A stretch of 64,000 nt of DNA from Flabesymbios commensalis (lineage: Eukaryota > Annelida > Polychaeta > Terebellida > Flabelligeridae). Both the position numbers and the translations under genes were made by a program. How positions within the stretch are numbered: the stretch's first letter is position 1; each line of letters opens with the position of its first letter. The stretch lies in contig OZ024902.1 in assembly GCA_964017125.1 (NCBI GenBank), positions 102,751,307 through 102,815,306 on the forward strand, read 5' to 3'. Below the pieces are notes generated by a model. The model was given only the letters and a program-made list of their open reading frames with translations. It searched no databases and had not been told where the DNA came from. Below, in pieces: positions 40,501 through 54,399 of this stretch.

Positions 40501-43500
40501 TGCTGAATTGGCTGCCTGGTGATAATAAATGAGCAAAATTATTGGTCTAGTAGCAATAAAACATCCCACAGGCGCGAAAATGTGTTTTCTGGAACTATGG
40601 CCTTAACGTCTCACCACACATAATACCCGTCCCATAGACTTACATGTATTATGACCCATACGCTCAGGCCTCCCAGCACTCCTAAAATGGGGAAATGTAA
40701 ATAACCCTATATATCATTTTAACCATCCTGCTGTTCTCTTTCAAAATAAAAAATAAAAAAGGTATGTGAATCTGCTTGCTTTCCTGCTATTTTAGCCTTG
40801 AATAAGCTCTTGCCCCACTCTCCCCCGGGCGACCTAGAAAAAAATTGACCTTGTTTTTTATAAGAGCCTTGTTACAGCCAGCGCAAGGACTTCCTGTTAG
40901 ATCTATCTTTTATCATTTCGATGGTTTTGCTACAACAAAACATCACAGAATCGATTTAAATTGGTATCAAAATGATATTTCCGTAATAATCACCACAGGA
41001 GCTGCTGCAAAGAGCCACAATTTTTAAAAAGAGTCTAACTTTCTTATTCTTAAACTTTATAATGATATGCGCGAATGAATTTGTGTGGTGAGACCTTAAG
41101 GGAAATAAACATGTTTATGGAATATTATTTTGCAAGTGAGCTAGAAAATACATTCTATTCTGAAATCGAAAAAGAAAACCTTGTCCAATTCCGATGAGCA
41201 GAAGGCACACAAACGCAAAATGAAATTCCCCTGTTTATTACTAGATCTCGAGAAATGGCCCGTTTTTCGATATTACAACATAATTTTCCATTTTCATGAA
41301 GCATCTGTATGAGATTGTCTATTTTTTCAGAGACTCGTCTCGAAATTGGGCAATGAATGATTTTATTTCTTCAGAATAGTGATGTACGGACATTATACAC
41401 ACAAACAAAAGAGGTATAAATACCAAAGGACAAGAAAATCAATGCGGGGAAGCGGAAGAACCAAGTTGAACTTACAACTGTTTCAGTGCTATATGGACGA
41501 ATGCTTGGTATATGGGCCATAATTGAACATTATCAAATTAGTTTCGTTAAATTCGCTAGAAAACATGTCTATATTATATTTTTTTGCTGAATTGGCTGCC
41601 TGGTGATAATAAATGAGCAAAATTATTGGTCTAGTAGCAATAAAACATCCCACAGGCGCGAAAATGTGTTTTCTGGAACTATGGCCTTAACGTCTCACCA
41701 CACATAATACCCGTCCCATAGACTTACATGTATTATGACCCATACGCTCAGGCCTCCCAGCACTCCTAAAATGGGGAAATGTAAATAACCCTATATATCA
41801 TTTTAACCATCCTGCTGTTCTCTTTCAAAATAAAAAATAAAAAAGGTATGTGAATCTGCTTGCTTTCCTGCTATTTTAGCCTTGAATAAGCTCTTGCCCC
41901 ACTCTCCCCCGGGCGACCTAGAAAAAAATTGACCTTGTTTTTTATAAGAGCCTTGTTACAGCCAGCGCAAGGACTTCCTGTTAGATCTATCTTTTATCAT
42001 TTCGATGGTTTTGCTACAACAAAACATCACAGAATCGATTTAAATTGGTATCAAAATGATATTTCCGTAATAATCACCACAGGAGCTGCTGCAAAGAGCC
42101 ACAATTTTTAAAAAGAGTCTAACTTTCTTATTCTTAAACTTTATAATGATATGCGCGAATGAATTTGTGTGGTGAGACCTTAAGGGAAATAAACATGTTT
42201 ATGGAATATTATTTTGCAAGTGAGCTAGAAAATACATTCTATTCTGAAATCGAAAAAGAAAACCTTGTCCAATTCCGATGAGCAGAAGGCACACAAACGC
42301 AAAATGAAATTCCCCTGTTTATTACTAGATCTCGAGAAATGGCCCGTTTTTCGATATTACAACATAATTTTCCATTTTCATGAAGCATCTGTATGAGATT
42401 GTCTATTTTTTCAGAGACTCGTCTCGAAATTGGGCAATGAATGATTTTATTTCTTCAGAATAGTGATGTACGGACATTATACACACAAACAAAAGAGGTA
42501 TAAATACCAAAGGACAAGAAAATCAATGCGGGGAAGCGGAAGAACCAAGTTGAACTTACAACTGTTTCAGTGCTATATGGACGAATGCTTGGTATATGGG
42601 CCATAATTGAACATTATCAAATTAGTTTCGTTAAATTCGCTAGAAAACATGTCTATATTATATTTTTTTGCTGAATTGGCTGCCTGGTGATAATAAATGA
42701 GCAAAATTATTGGTCTAGTAGCAATAAAACATCCCACAGGCGCGAAAATGTGTTTTCTGGAACTATGGCCTTAACGTCTCACCACACATAATACCCGTCC
42801 CATAGACTTACATGTATTATGACCCATACGCTCAGGCCTCCCAGCACTCCTAAAATGGGGAAATGTAAATAACCCTATATATCATTTTAACCATCCTGCT
42901 GTTCTCTTTCAAAATAAAAAATAAAAAAGGTATGTGAATCTGCTTGCTTTCCTGCTATTTTAGCCTAGAATAAGCTCTTGCCCCACTCTCCCCCGGGCGA
43001 CCTAGAAAAAAATTGACCTTGTTTTTTATAAGAGCCTTGTTACAGCCAGCGCAAGGACTTCCTGTTAGATCTATCTTTTATCATTTCGATGCTTTTGCTA
43101 CAACAAAACATCACAGAATCGATTTAAATTGGTATCAAAATGATATTTCCGTAATAATCACCACAGGAGCTGCTGCAAAGAGCCACAATTTTTAAAAAGA
43201 GTCTAACTTTCTTATTCTTAAACTTTATAATGATATGCGCGAATGAATTTGTGTGGTGAGACCTTAAGGGAAATAAACATGTTTATGGAATATTATTTTG
43301 CAAGTGAGCTAGAAAATACATTCTATTCTGAAATCGAAAAAGAAAACCTTGTCCAATTCCGATGAGCAGAAGGCACACAAACGCAAAATGAAATTCCCCT
43401 GTTTATTACTAGATCTCGAGAAATGGCCCGTTTTTCGATATTACAACATAATTTTCCATTTTCATGAAGCATCTGTATGAGATTGTCTATTTTTTCAGAG

Positions 43501-44176
43501 ACTCGTCTCGAAATTGGGCAATGAATGATTTTATTTCTTCAGAATAGTGATGTACGGACATTATACACACAAACAAAAGAGGTATAAATACCAAAGGACA
43601 AGAAAATCAATGCGGGGAAGCGGAAGAACCAAGTTGAACTTACAACTGTTTCAGTGCTATATGGACGAATGCTTGGTATATGGGCCATAATTGAACATTA
43701 TCAAATTAGTTTCGTTAAATTCGCTAGAAAACATGTCTATATTATATTTTTTTGCTGAATTGGCTGCCTGGTGATAATAAATGAGCAAAATTATTGGTCT
43801 AGTAGCAATAAAACATCCCACAGGCGCGAAAATGTGTTTTCTGGAACTATGGCCTTAACGTCTCACCACACATAATACCCGTCCCATAGACTTACATGTA
43901 TTATGACCCATACGCTCAGGCCTCCCAGCACTCCTAAAATGGGGAAATGTAAATAACCCTATATATCATTTTAACCATCCTGCTGTTCTCTTTCAAAATA
44001 AAAAATAAAAAAGGTATGTGAATCTGCTTGCTTTCCTGCTATTTTAGCCTTGAATAAGCTCTTGCCCCACTCTCCCCCGGGCGACCTAGAAAAAAATTGA
44101 CCTTGTTTTTTATAAGAGCCTTGTTACAGCCAGCGCAAGGACTTCCTGTTAGATCTATCTTTTATCATTTCGATGC
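27326..44176 (+). repeat. Higher-order repeat copy 1 (16 monomers, 16,851 bp; approximate edges)
   Basis: The block holds the equivalent of 15 long and 1 short unit. Its left edge lies between 27,325 (G here, C at the position one period on) and 27,666 (first shared rare variant). At least 14 rare substitutions inside it recur exactly 16,851 bp later, as does the short unit. I noticed no difference between the two copies, which suggests a very recent duplication. Edges are given to within about 340 bp because monomers are otherwise identical there. Confidence 0.88.
37549..38139 (+). repeat. Short 591-bp monomer 4 (empty MITE site)
   Basis: Single TTAA junction, in higher-order copy 1. The preceding unit carries C to T at 37445 and the following unit T to A at 38327; the short unit carries neither. 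Confidence 0.93.
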
Positions 44177-47100
44177 TTTTGCTACAACAAAACATCACAG
44201 AATCGATTTAAATTGGTATCAAAATGATATTTCCGTAATAATCACCACAGGAGCTGCTGCAAAGAGCCACAATTTTTAAAAAGAGTCTAACTTTCTTATT
44301 CTTAAACTTTATAATGATATGCGCGAATGAATTTGTGTGGTGAGACCTTAAGGGAAATAAACATGTTTATGGAATATTATTTTGCAAGTGAGCTAGAAAA
44401 TACATTCTATTCTGAAATCGAAAAAGAAAACCTTGTCCAATTCCGATGAGCAGAAGGCACACAAACGCAAAATGAAATTCCCCTGTTTATTACTAGATCT
44501 CGAGAAATGGCCCGTTCTTCGATATTACAACATAATTTTCCATTTTCATGAAGCATCTGTATGAGATTGTCTATTTTTTCAGAGACTCGTCTCGAAATTG
44601 GGCAATGAATGATTTTATTTCTTCAGAATAGTGATGTACGGACATTATACACACAAACAAAAGAGGTATAAATACCAAAGGACAAGAAAATCAATGCGGG
44701 GAAGCGGAAGAACCAAGTTGAACTTACAACTGTTTCAGTGCTATATGGACGAATGCTTGGTATATGGGCCATAATTGAACATTATCAAATTAGTTTCGTT
44801 AAATTCGCTAGAAAACATGTCTATATTATATTTTTTTGCTGAATTGGCTGCCTGGTGATAATAAATGAGCAAAATTATTGGTCTAGTAGCAATAAAACAT
44901 CCCACAGGCGCGAAAATGTGTTTTCTGGAACTATGGCCTTAACGTCTCACCACACATAATACCCGTCCCATAGACTTACATGTATTATGACCCATACGCT
45001 CAGGCCTCCCAGCACTCCTAAAATGGGGAAATGTAAATAACCCTATATATCATTTTAACCATCCTGCTGTTCTCTTTCAAAATAAAAAATAAAAAAGGTA
45101 TGTGAATCTGCTTGCTTTCCTGCTATTTTAGCCTTGAATAAGCTCTTGCCCCACTCTCCCCCGGGCGACCTAGAAAAAAATTGACCTTGTTTTTTATAAG
45201 AGCCTTGTTACAGCCAGCGCAAGGACTTCCTGTTAGATCTATCTTTTATCATTTCGATGGTTTTGCTACAACAAAACATCACAGAATCGATTTAAATTGG
45301 TATCAAAATGATATTTCCGTAATAATCACCACAGGAGCTGCTGCAAAGAGCCACAATTTTTAAAAAGAGTCTAACTTTCTTATTCTTAAACTTTATAATG
45401 ATATGCGCGAATGAATTTGTGTGGTGAGACCTTAAGGGAAATAAACATGTTTATGGAATATTATTTTGCAAGTGAGCTAGAAAATACATTCTATTCTGAA
45501 ATCGAAAAAGAAAACCTTGTCCAATTCCGATGAGCAGAAGGCACACAAACGCAAAATGAAATTCCCCTGTTTATTACTAGATCTCGAGAAATGGCCCGTT
45601 TTTCGATATTACAACATAATTTTCCATTTTCATGAAGCATCTGTATGAGATTGTCTATTTTTTCAGAGACTCGTCTCGAAATTGGGCAATGAATGATTTT
45701 ATTTCTTCAGAATAGTGATGTACGGACATTATACACACAAACAAAAGAGGTATAAATACCAAAGGACAAGAAAATCAATGCGGGGAAGCGGAAGAACCAA
45801 GTTGAACTTACAACTGTTTCAGTGCTATATGGACGAATGCTTGGTATATGGGCCATAATTGAACATTATCAAATTAGTTTCGTTAAATTCGCTAGAAAAC
45901 ATGTCTATATTATATTTTTTTGCTGAATTGGCTGCCTGGTGATAATAAATGAGCAAAATTATTGGTCTAGTAGCAATAAAACATCCCACAGGCGCGAAAA
46001 TGTGTTTTCTGGAACTATGGCCTTAACGTCTCACCACACATAATACCCGTCCCATAGACTTACATGTATTATGACCCATACGCTCAGGCCTCCCAGCACT
46101 CCTAAAATGGGGAAATGTAAATAACCCTATATATCATTTTAACCATCCTGCTGTTCTCTTTCAAAATAAAAAATAAAAAAGGTATGTGAATCTGCTTGCT
46201 TTCCTGCTATTTTAGCCTTGAATAAGCTCTTGCCCCACTCTCCCCCGGGCGACCTAGAAAAAAATTGACCTTGTTTTTTATAAGAGCCTTGTTACAGCCA
46301 GCGCAAGGACTTCCTGTTAGATCTATCTTTTATCATTTCGATGGTTTTGCTACAACAAAACATCACAGAATCGATTTAAATTGGTATCAAAATGATATTT
46401 CCGTAATAATCACCACAGGAGCTGCTGCAAAGAGCCACAATTTTTAAAAAGAGTCTAACTTTCTTATTCTTAAACTTTATAATGATATGCGCGAATGAAT
46501 TTGTGTGGTGAGACCTTAAGGGAAATAAACATGTTTATGGAATATTATTTTGCAAGTGAGCTAGAAAATACATTCTATTCTGAAATCGAAAAAGAAAACC
46601 TTGTCCAATTCCGATGAGCAGAAGGCACACAAACGCAAAATGAAATTCCCCTGTTTATTACTAGATCTCGAGAAATGGCCCGTTTTTCGATATTACAACA
46701 TAATTTTCCATTTTCATGAAGCATCTGTATGAGATTGTCTATTTTTTCAAAGACTCGTCTCGAAATTGGGCAATGAATGATTTTATTTCTTCAGAATAGT
46801 GATGTACGGACATTATACACACAAACAAAAGAGGTATAAATACCAAAGGACAAGAAAATCAATGCGGGGAAGCGGAAGAACCAAGTTGAACTTACAACTG
46901 TTTCAGTGCTATATGGACGAATGCTTGGTATATGGGCCATAATTGAACATTATCAAATTAGTTTCGTTAAATTCGCTAGAAAACATGTCTATATTATATT
47001 TTTTTGCTGAATTGGCTGCCTGGTGATAATAAATGAGCAAAATTATTGGTCTAGTAGCAATAAAACATCCCACAGGCGCGAAAATGTGTTTTCTGGGACT

Positions 47101-50100
47101 ATGGCCTTAACGTCTCACCACACATAATACCCGTCCCATAGACTTACATGTATTATGACCCATACGCTCAGGCCTCCCAGCACTCCTAAAATGGGGAAAT
47201 GTAAATAACCCTATATATCATTTTAACCATCCTGCTGTTCTCTTTCAAAATAAAAAATAAAAAAGGTATGTGAATCTGCTTGCTTTCCTGCTATTTTAGC
47301 CTAGAATAAGCTCTTGCCCCACTCTCCCCCGGGCGACCTAGAAAAAAATTGACCTTGTTTTTTATAAGAGCCTTGTTACAGCCAGCGCAAGGACTTCCTG
47401 TTAGATCTATCTTTTATCATTTCGATGGTTTTGCTACAACAAAACATCACAGAATCGATTTAAATTGGTATCAAAATGATATTTCCGTAATAATCACCAC
47501 AGGAGCTGCTGCAAAGAGCCACAATTTTTAAAAAGAGTCTAACTTTCTTATTCTTAAACTTTATAATGATATGCGCGAATGAATTTGTGTGGTGAGACCT
47601 TAAGGGAAATAAACATGTTTATGGAATATTATTTTGCAAGTGAGCTAGAAAATACATTCTATTCTGAAATCGAAAAAGAAAACCTTGTCCAATTCCGATG
47701 AGCAGAAGGCACACAAACGCAAAATGAAATTCCCCTGTTTATTACTAGATCTCGAGAAATGGCCCGTTTTTCGATATTACAACATAATTTTCCATTTTCA
47801 TGAAGCATCTGTATGAGATTGTCTATTTTTTCAGAGACTCGTCTCGAAATTGGGCAATGAATGATTTTATTTCTTCAGAATAGTGATGTACGGACATTAT
47901 ACACACAAACAAAAGAGGTATAAATACCAAAGGACAAGAAAATCAATGCGGGGAAGCGGAAGAACCAAGTTGAACTTACAGCTGTTTCAGTGTTATATGG
48001 ACGAATGCTTGGTATATGGGCCATAATTGAACATTATCAAATTAGTTTCGTTAAATTCGCTAGAAAACATGTCTATATTATATTTTTTTGCTGAATTGGC
48101 TGCCTGGTGATAATAAATGAGCAAAATTATTGGTCTAGTAGCAATAAAACATCCCACAGGCGCGAAAATGTGTTTTCTGGAACTATGGCCTTAACGTCTC
48201 ACCACACATAATACCCGTCCCATAGACTTACATGTATTATGACCCATACGCTCAGGCCTCCCAGCACTCCTAAAATGGGGAAATGTAAATAACCCTATAT
48301 ATCATTTTAACCATCCTGCTGTTCTCTTTCAAAATACAAAATAAAAAAGGTATGTGAATCTGCTTGCTTTCCTGCTATTTTAGCCTTGAATAAGCTCTTG
48401 CCCCACTCTCCCCCGGGCGACCTAGAAAAAAATTGACCTTGTTTTTTATAAGAGCCTTGTTACAGCCAGCGCAAGGACTTCCTGTTAGATCTATCTTTTA
48501 TCATTTCGATGGTTTTGCTACAACAAAACATCACAGAATCGATTTAAATTGGTATCAAAATGATATTTCCGTAATAATCACCACAGGAGCTGCTGCAAAG
48601 AGCCACAATTTTTAAAAAGAGTCTAACTTTCTTATTCTTAAACTTTATAATGATATGCGCGAATGAATTTGTGTGGTGAGACCTTAAGGGAAATAAACAT
48701 GTTTATGGAATATTATTTTGCAAGTGAGCTAGAAAATACATTCTATTCTGAAATCGAAAAAGAAAACCTTGTCCAATTCCGATGAGCAGAAGGCACACAA
48801 ACGCAAAATGAAATTCCCCTGTTTATTACTAGATCTCGAGAAATGGCCCGTTTTTCGATATTACAACATAATTTTCCATTTTCATGAAGCATCTGTATGA
48901 GATTGTCTATTTTTTCAGAGACTCGTCTCGAAATTGGGCAATGAATGATTTTATTTCTTCAGAATAGTGATGTACGGACATTATACACACAAACAAAAGA
49001 GGTATAAATACCAAAGGACAAGAAAATCAATGCGGGGAAGCGGAAGAACCAAGTTGAACTTACAACTGTTTCAGTGCTATATGGACGAATGCTTGGTATA
49101 TGGGCCATAATTGAACATTATCAAATTAGTTTCGTTAAATTCGCTAGAAAACATGTCTATATTATATTTTTTTGCTGAATTGGCTGCCTGGTGATAATAA
49201 ATGAGCAAAATTATTGGTCTAGTAGCAATAAAACATCCCACAGGCGCGAAAATGTGTTTTCTGGAACTATGGCCTTAACGTCTCACCACACATAATACCC
49301 GTCCCATAGACTTACATGTATTATGACCCATACGCTCAGGCCTCCCAGCACTCCTAAAATGGGGAAATGTAAATAACCCTATATATCATTTTAACCATCC
49401 TGCTGTTCTCTTTCAAAATAAAAAATAAAAAAGGTATGTGAATCTGCTTGCTTTCCTGCTATTTTAGCCTAGAATAAGCTCTTGCCCCACTCTCCCCCGG
49501 GCGACCTAGAAAAAAATTGACCTTGTTTTTTATAAGAGCCTTGTTACAGCCAGCGCAAGGACTTCCTGTTAGATCTATCTTTTATCATTTCGATGCTTTT
49601 GCTACAACAAAACATCACAGAATCGATTTAAATTGGTATCAAAATGATATTTCCGTAATAATCACCACAGGAGCTGCTGCAAAGAGCCACAATTTTTAAA
49701 AAGAGTCTAACTTTCTTATTCTTAAACTTTATAATGATATGCGCGAATGAATTTGTGTGGTGAGACCTTAAGGGAAATAAACATGTTTATGGAATATTAT
49801 TTTGCAAGTGAGCTAGAAAATACATTCTATTCTGAAATCGAAAAAGAAAACCTTGTCCAATTCCGATGAGCAGAAGGCACACAAACGCAAAATGAAATTC
49901 CCCTGTTTATTACTAGATCTCGAGAAATGGCCCGTTTTTCGATATTACAACATAATTTTCCATTTTCATGAAGCATCTGTATGAGATTGTCTATTTTTTC
50001 AGAGACTCGTCTCGAAATTGGGCAATGAATGATTTTATTTCTTCAGAATAGTGATGTACGGACATTATACACACAAACAAAAGAGGTATAAATACCAAAG

Positions 50101-53100
50101 GACAAGAAAATCAATGCGGGGAAGCGGAAGAACCAAGTTGAACTTACAACTGTTTCAGTGCTATATGGACGAATGCTTGGTATATGGGCCATAATTGAAC
50201 ATTATCAAATTAGTTTCGTTAAATTCGCTAGAAAACATGTCTATATTATATTTTTTTGCTGAATTGGCTGCCTGGTGATAATAAATGAGCAAAATTATTG
50301 GTCTAGTAGCAATAAAACATCCCACAGGCGCGAAAATGTGTTTTCTGGAACTATGGCCTTAACGTCTCACCACACATAATACCCGTCCCATAGACTTACA
50401 TGTATTATGACCCATACGCTCAGGCCTCCCAGCACTCCTAAAATGGGGAAATGTAAATAACCCTATATATCATTTTAACCATCCTGCTGTTCTCTTTCAA
50501 AATAAAAAATAAAAAAGGTATGTGAATCTGCTTGCTTTCCTGCTATTTTAGCCTAGAATAAGCTCTTGCCCCACTCTCCCCCGGGCGACCTAGAAAAAAA
50601 TTGACCTTGTTTTTTATAAGAGCCTTGTTACAGCCAGCGCAAGGACTTCCTGTTAGATCTATCTTTTATCATTTCGATGCTTTTGCTACAACAAAACATC
50701 ACAGAATCGATTTAAATTGGTATCAAAATGATATTTCCGTAATAATCACCACAGGAGCTGCTGCAAAGAGCCACAATTTTTAAAAAGAGTCTAACTTTCT
50801 TATTCTTAAACTTTATAATGATATGCGCGAATGAATTTGTGTGGTGAGACCTTAAGGGAAATAAACATGTTTATGGAATATTATTTTGCAAGTGAGCTAG
50901 AAAATACATTCTATTCTGAAATCGAAAAAGAAAACCTTGTCCAATTCCGATGAGCAGAAGGCACACAAACGCAAAATGAAATTCCCCTGTTTATTACTAG
51001 ATCTCGAGAAATGGCCCGTTTTTCGATATTACAACATAATTTTCCATTTTCATGAAGCATCTGTATGAGATTGTCTATTTTTTCAGAGACTCGTCTCGAA
51101 ATTGGGCAATGAATGATTTTATTTCTTCAGAATAGTGATGTACGGACATTATACACACAAACAAAAGAGGTATAAATACCAAAGGACAAGAAAATCAATG
51201 CGGGGAAGCGGAAGAACCAAGTTGAACTTACAACTGTTTCAGTGCTATATGGACGAATGCTTGGTATATGGGCCATAATTGAACATTATCAAATTAGTTT
51301 CGTTAAATTCGCTAGAAAACATGTCTATATTATATTTTTTTGCTGAATTGGCTGCCTGGTGATAATAAATGAGCAAAATTTTTGGTCTAGTAGCAATAAA
51401 ACATCCCACAGGCGCGAAAATGTGTTTTCTGGAACTATGGCCTTAACGTCTCACCACACATAATACCCGTCCCATAGACTTACATGTATTATGACCCATA
51501 CGCTCAGGCCTCCCAGCACTCCTAAAATGGGGAAATGTAAATAACCCTATATATCATTTTAACCATCCTGCTGTTCTCTTTCAAAATAAAAAATAAAAAA
51601 GGTATGTGAATCTGCTTGCTTTCCTGCTATTTTAGCCTTGAATAAGCTCTTGCCCCACTCTCCCCCGGGCGACCTAGAAAAAAATTGACCTTGTTTTTTA
51701 TAAGAGCCTTGTTACAGCCAGCGCAAGGACTTCCTGTTAGATCTATCTTTTATCATTTCGATGGTTTTGCTACAACAAAACATCACAGAATCGATTTAAA
51801 TTGGTATCAAAATGATATTTCCGTAATAATCACCACAGGAGCTGCTGCAAAGAGCCACAATTTTTAAAAAGAGTCTAACTTTCTTATTCTTAAACTTTAT
51901 AATGATATGCGCGAATGAATTTGTGTGGTGAGACCTTAAGGGAAATAAACATGTTTATGGAATATTATTTTGCAAGTGAGCTAGAAAATACATTCTATTC
52001 TGAAATCGAAAAAGAAAACCTTGTCCAATTCCGATGAGCAGAAGGCACACAAACGCAAAATGAAATTCCCCTGTTTATTACTAGATCTCGAGAAATGGCC
52101 CGTTTTTCGATATTACAACATAATTTTCCATTTTCATGAAGCATCTGTATGAGATTGTCTATTTTTTCAGAGACTCGTCTCGAAATTGGGCAATGAATGA
52201 TTTTATTTCTTCAGAATAGTGATGTACGGACATTATACACACAAACAAAAGAGGTATAAATACCAAAGGACAAGAAAATCAATGCGGGGAAGCGGAAGAA
52301 CCAAGTTGAACTTACAACTGTTTCAGTGCTATATGGACGAATGCTTGGTATATGGGCCATAATTGAACATTATCAAATTAGTTTCGTTAAATTCGCTAGA
52401 AAACATGTCTATATTATATTTTTTTGCTGAATTGGCTGCCTGGTGATAATAAATGAGCAAAATTATTGGTCTAGTAGCAATAAAACATCCCACAGGCGCG
52501 AAAATGTGTTTTCTGGAACTATGGCCTTAACGTCTCACCACACATAATACCCGTCCCATAGACTTACATGTATTATGACCCATACGCTCAGGCCTCCCAG
52601 CACTCCTAAAATGGGGAAATGTAAATAACCCTATATATCATTTTAACCATCCTGCTGTTCTCTTTCAAAATAAAAAATAAAAAAGGTATGTGAATCTGCT
52701 TGCTTTCCTGCTATTTTAGCCTAGAATAAGCTCTTGCCCCACTCTCCCCCGGGCGACCTAGAAAAAAATTGACCTTGTTTTTTATAAGAGCCTTGTTACA
52801 GCCAGCGCAAGGACTTCCTGTTAGATCTATCTTTTATCATTTCGATGGTTTTGCTACAACAAAACATCACAGAATCGATTTAAATTGGTATCAAAATGAT
52901 ATTTCCGTAATAATCACCACAGGAGCTGCTGCAAAGAGCCACAATTTTTAAAAAGAGTCTAACTTTCTTATTCTTAAACTTTATAATGATATGCGCGAAT
53001 GAATTTGTGTGGTGAGACCTTAAGGGAAATAAACATGTTTATGGAATATTATTTTGCAAGTGAGCTAGAAAATACATTCTATTCTGAAATCGAAAAAGAA

Positions 53101-54399
53101 AACCTTGTCCAATTCCGATGAGCAGAAGGCACACAAACGCAAAATGAAATTCCCCTGTTTATTACTAGATCTCGAGAAATGGCCCGTTTTTCGATATTAC
53201 AACATAATTTTCCATTTTCATGAAGCATCTGTATGAGATTGTCTATTTTTTCAGAGACTCGTCTCGAAATTGGGCAATGAATGATTTTATTTCTTCAGAA
53301 TAGTGATGTACGGACATTATACACACAAACAAAAGAGGTATAAATACCAAAGGACAAGAAAATCAATGCGGGGAAGCGGAAGAACCAAGTTGAACTTACA
53401 ACTGTTTCAGTGCTATATGGACGAATGCTTGGTATATGGGCCATAATTGAACATTATCAAATTAGTTTCGTTAAATTCGCTAGAAAACATGTCTATATTA
53501 TATTTTTTTGCTGAATTGGCTGCCTGGTGATAATAAATGAGCAAAATTATTGGTCTAGTAGCAATAAAACATCCCACAGGCGCGAAAATGTGTTTTCTGG
53601 AACTATGGCCTTAACGTCTCACCACACATAATACCCGTCCCATAGACTTACATGTATTATGACCCATACGCTCAGGCCTCCCAGCACTCCTAAAATGGGG
53701 AAATGTAAATAACCCTATATATCATTTTAACCATCCTGCTGTTCTCTTTCAAAATAAAAAATAAAAAAGGTATGTGAATCTGCTTGCTTTCCTGCTATTT
53801 TAGCCTTGAATAAGCTCTTGCCCCACTCTCCCCCGGGCGACCTAGAAAAAAATTGACCTTGTTTTTTATAAGAGCCTTGTTACAGCCAGCGCAAGGACTT
53901 CCTGTTAGATCTATCTTTTATCATTTCGATGGTTTTGCTACAACAAAACATCACAGAATCGATTTAAATTGGTATCAAAATGATATTTCCGTAATAATCA
54001 CCACAGGAGCTGCTGCAAAGAGCCACAATTTTTAAAAAGAGTCTAACTTTCTTATTCTTAAACTTTATAATGATATGCGCGAATGAATTTGTGTGGTGAG
54101 ACCTTAAGGGAAATAAACATGTTTATGGAATATTATTTTGCAAGTGAGCTAGAAAATACATTCTATTCTGAAATCGAAAAAGAAAACCTTGTCCAATTCC
54201 GATGAGCAGAAGGCACACAAACGCAAAATGAAATTCCCCTGTTTATTACTAGATCTCGAGAAATGGCCCGTTTTTCGATATTACAACATAATTTTTCATT
54301 TTCATGAAGCATCTGTATGAGATTGTCTATTTTTTCAGAGACTCGTCTCGAAATTGGGCAATGAATGATTTTATTTCTTCAGAATAGTGATGTACGGAC
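38140..54399 (+). repeat. Array block E: fifteen long monomers
   Basis: Units start at 38140 and then every 1084 bp to 53316. Units with A at the T/A site start at 38140, 39224, 42476, 46812, 48980, 50064 and 52232. Units with C at the G/C site start at 38140, 39224, 42476, 43560, 48980 and 50064. The unit from 39224 is the most changed: C to T at 39482, C to T at 39658, a shifted T within the A-rich tract, and T to A at 39696. The unit from 43560 holds the join between the two higher-order copies. Confidence 0.93.
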
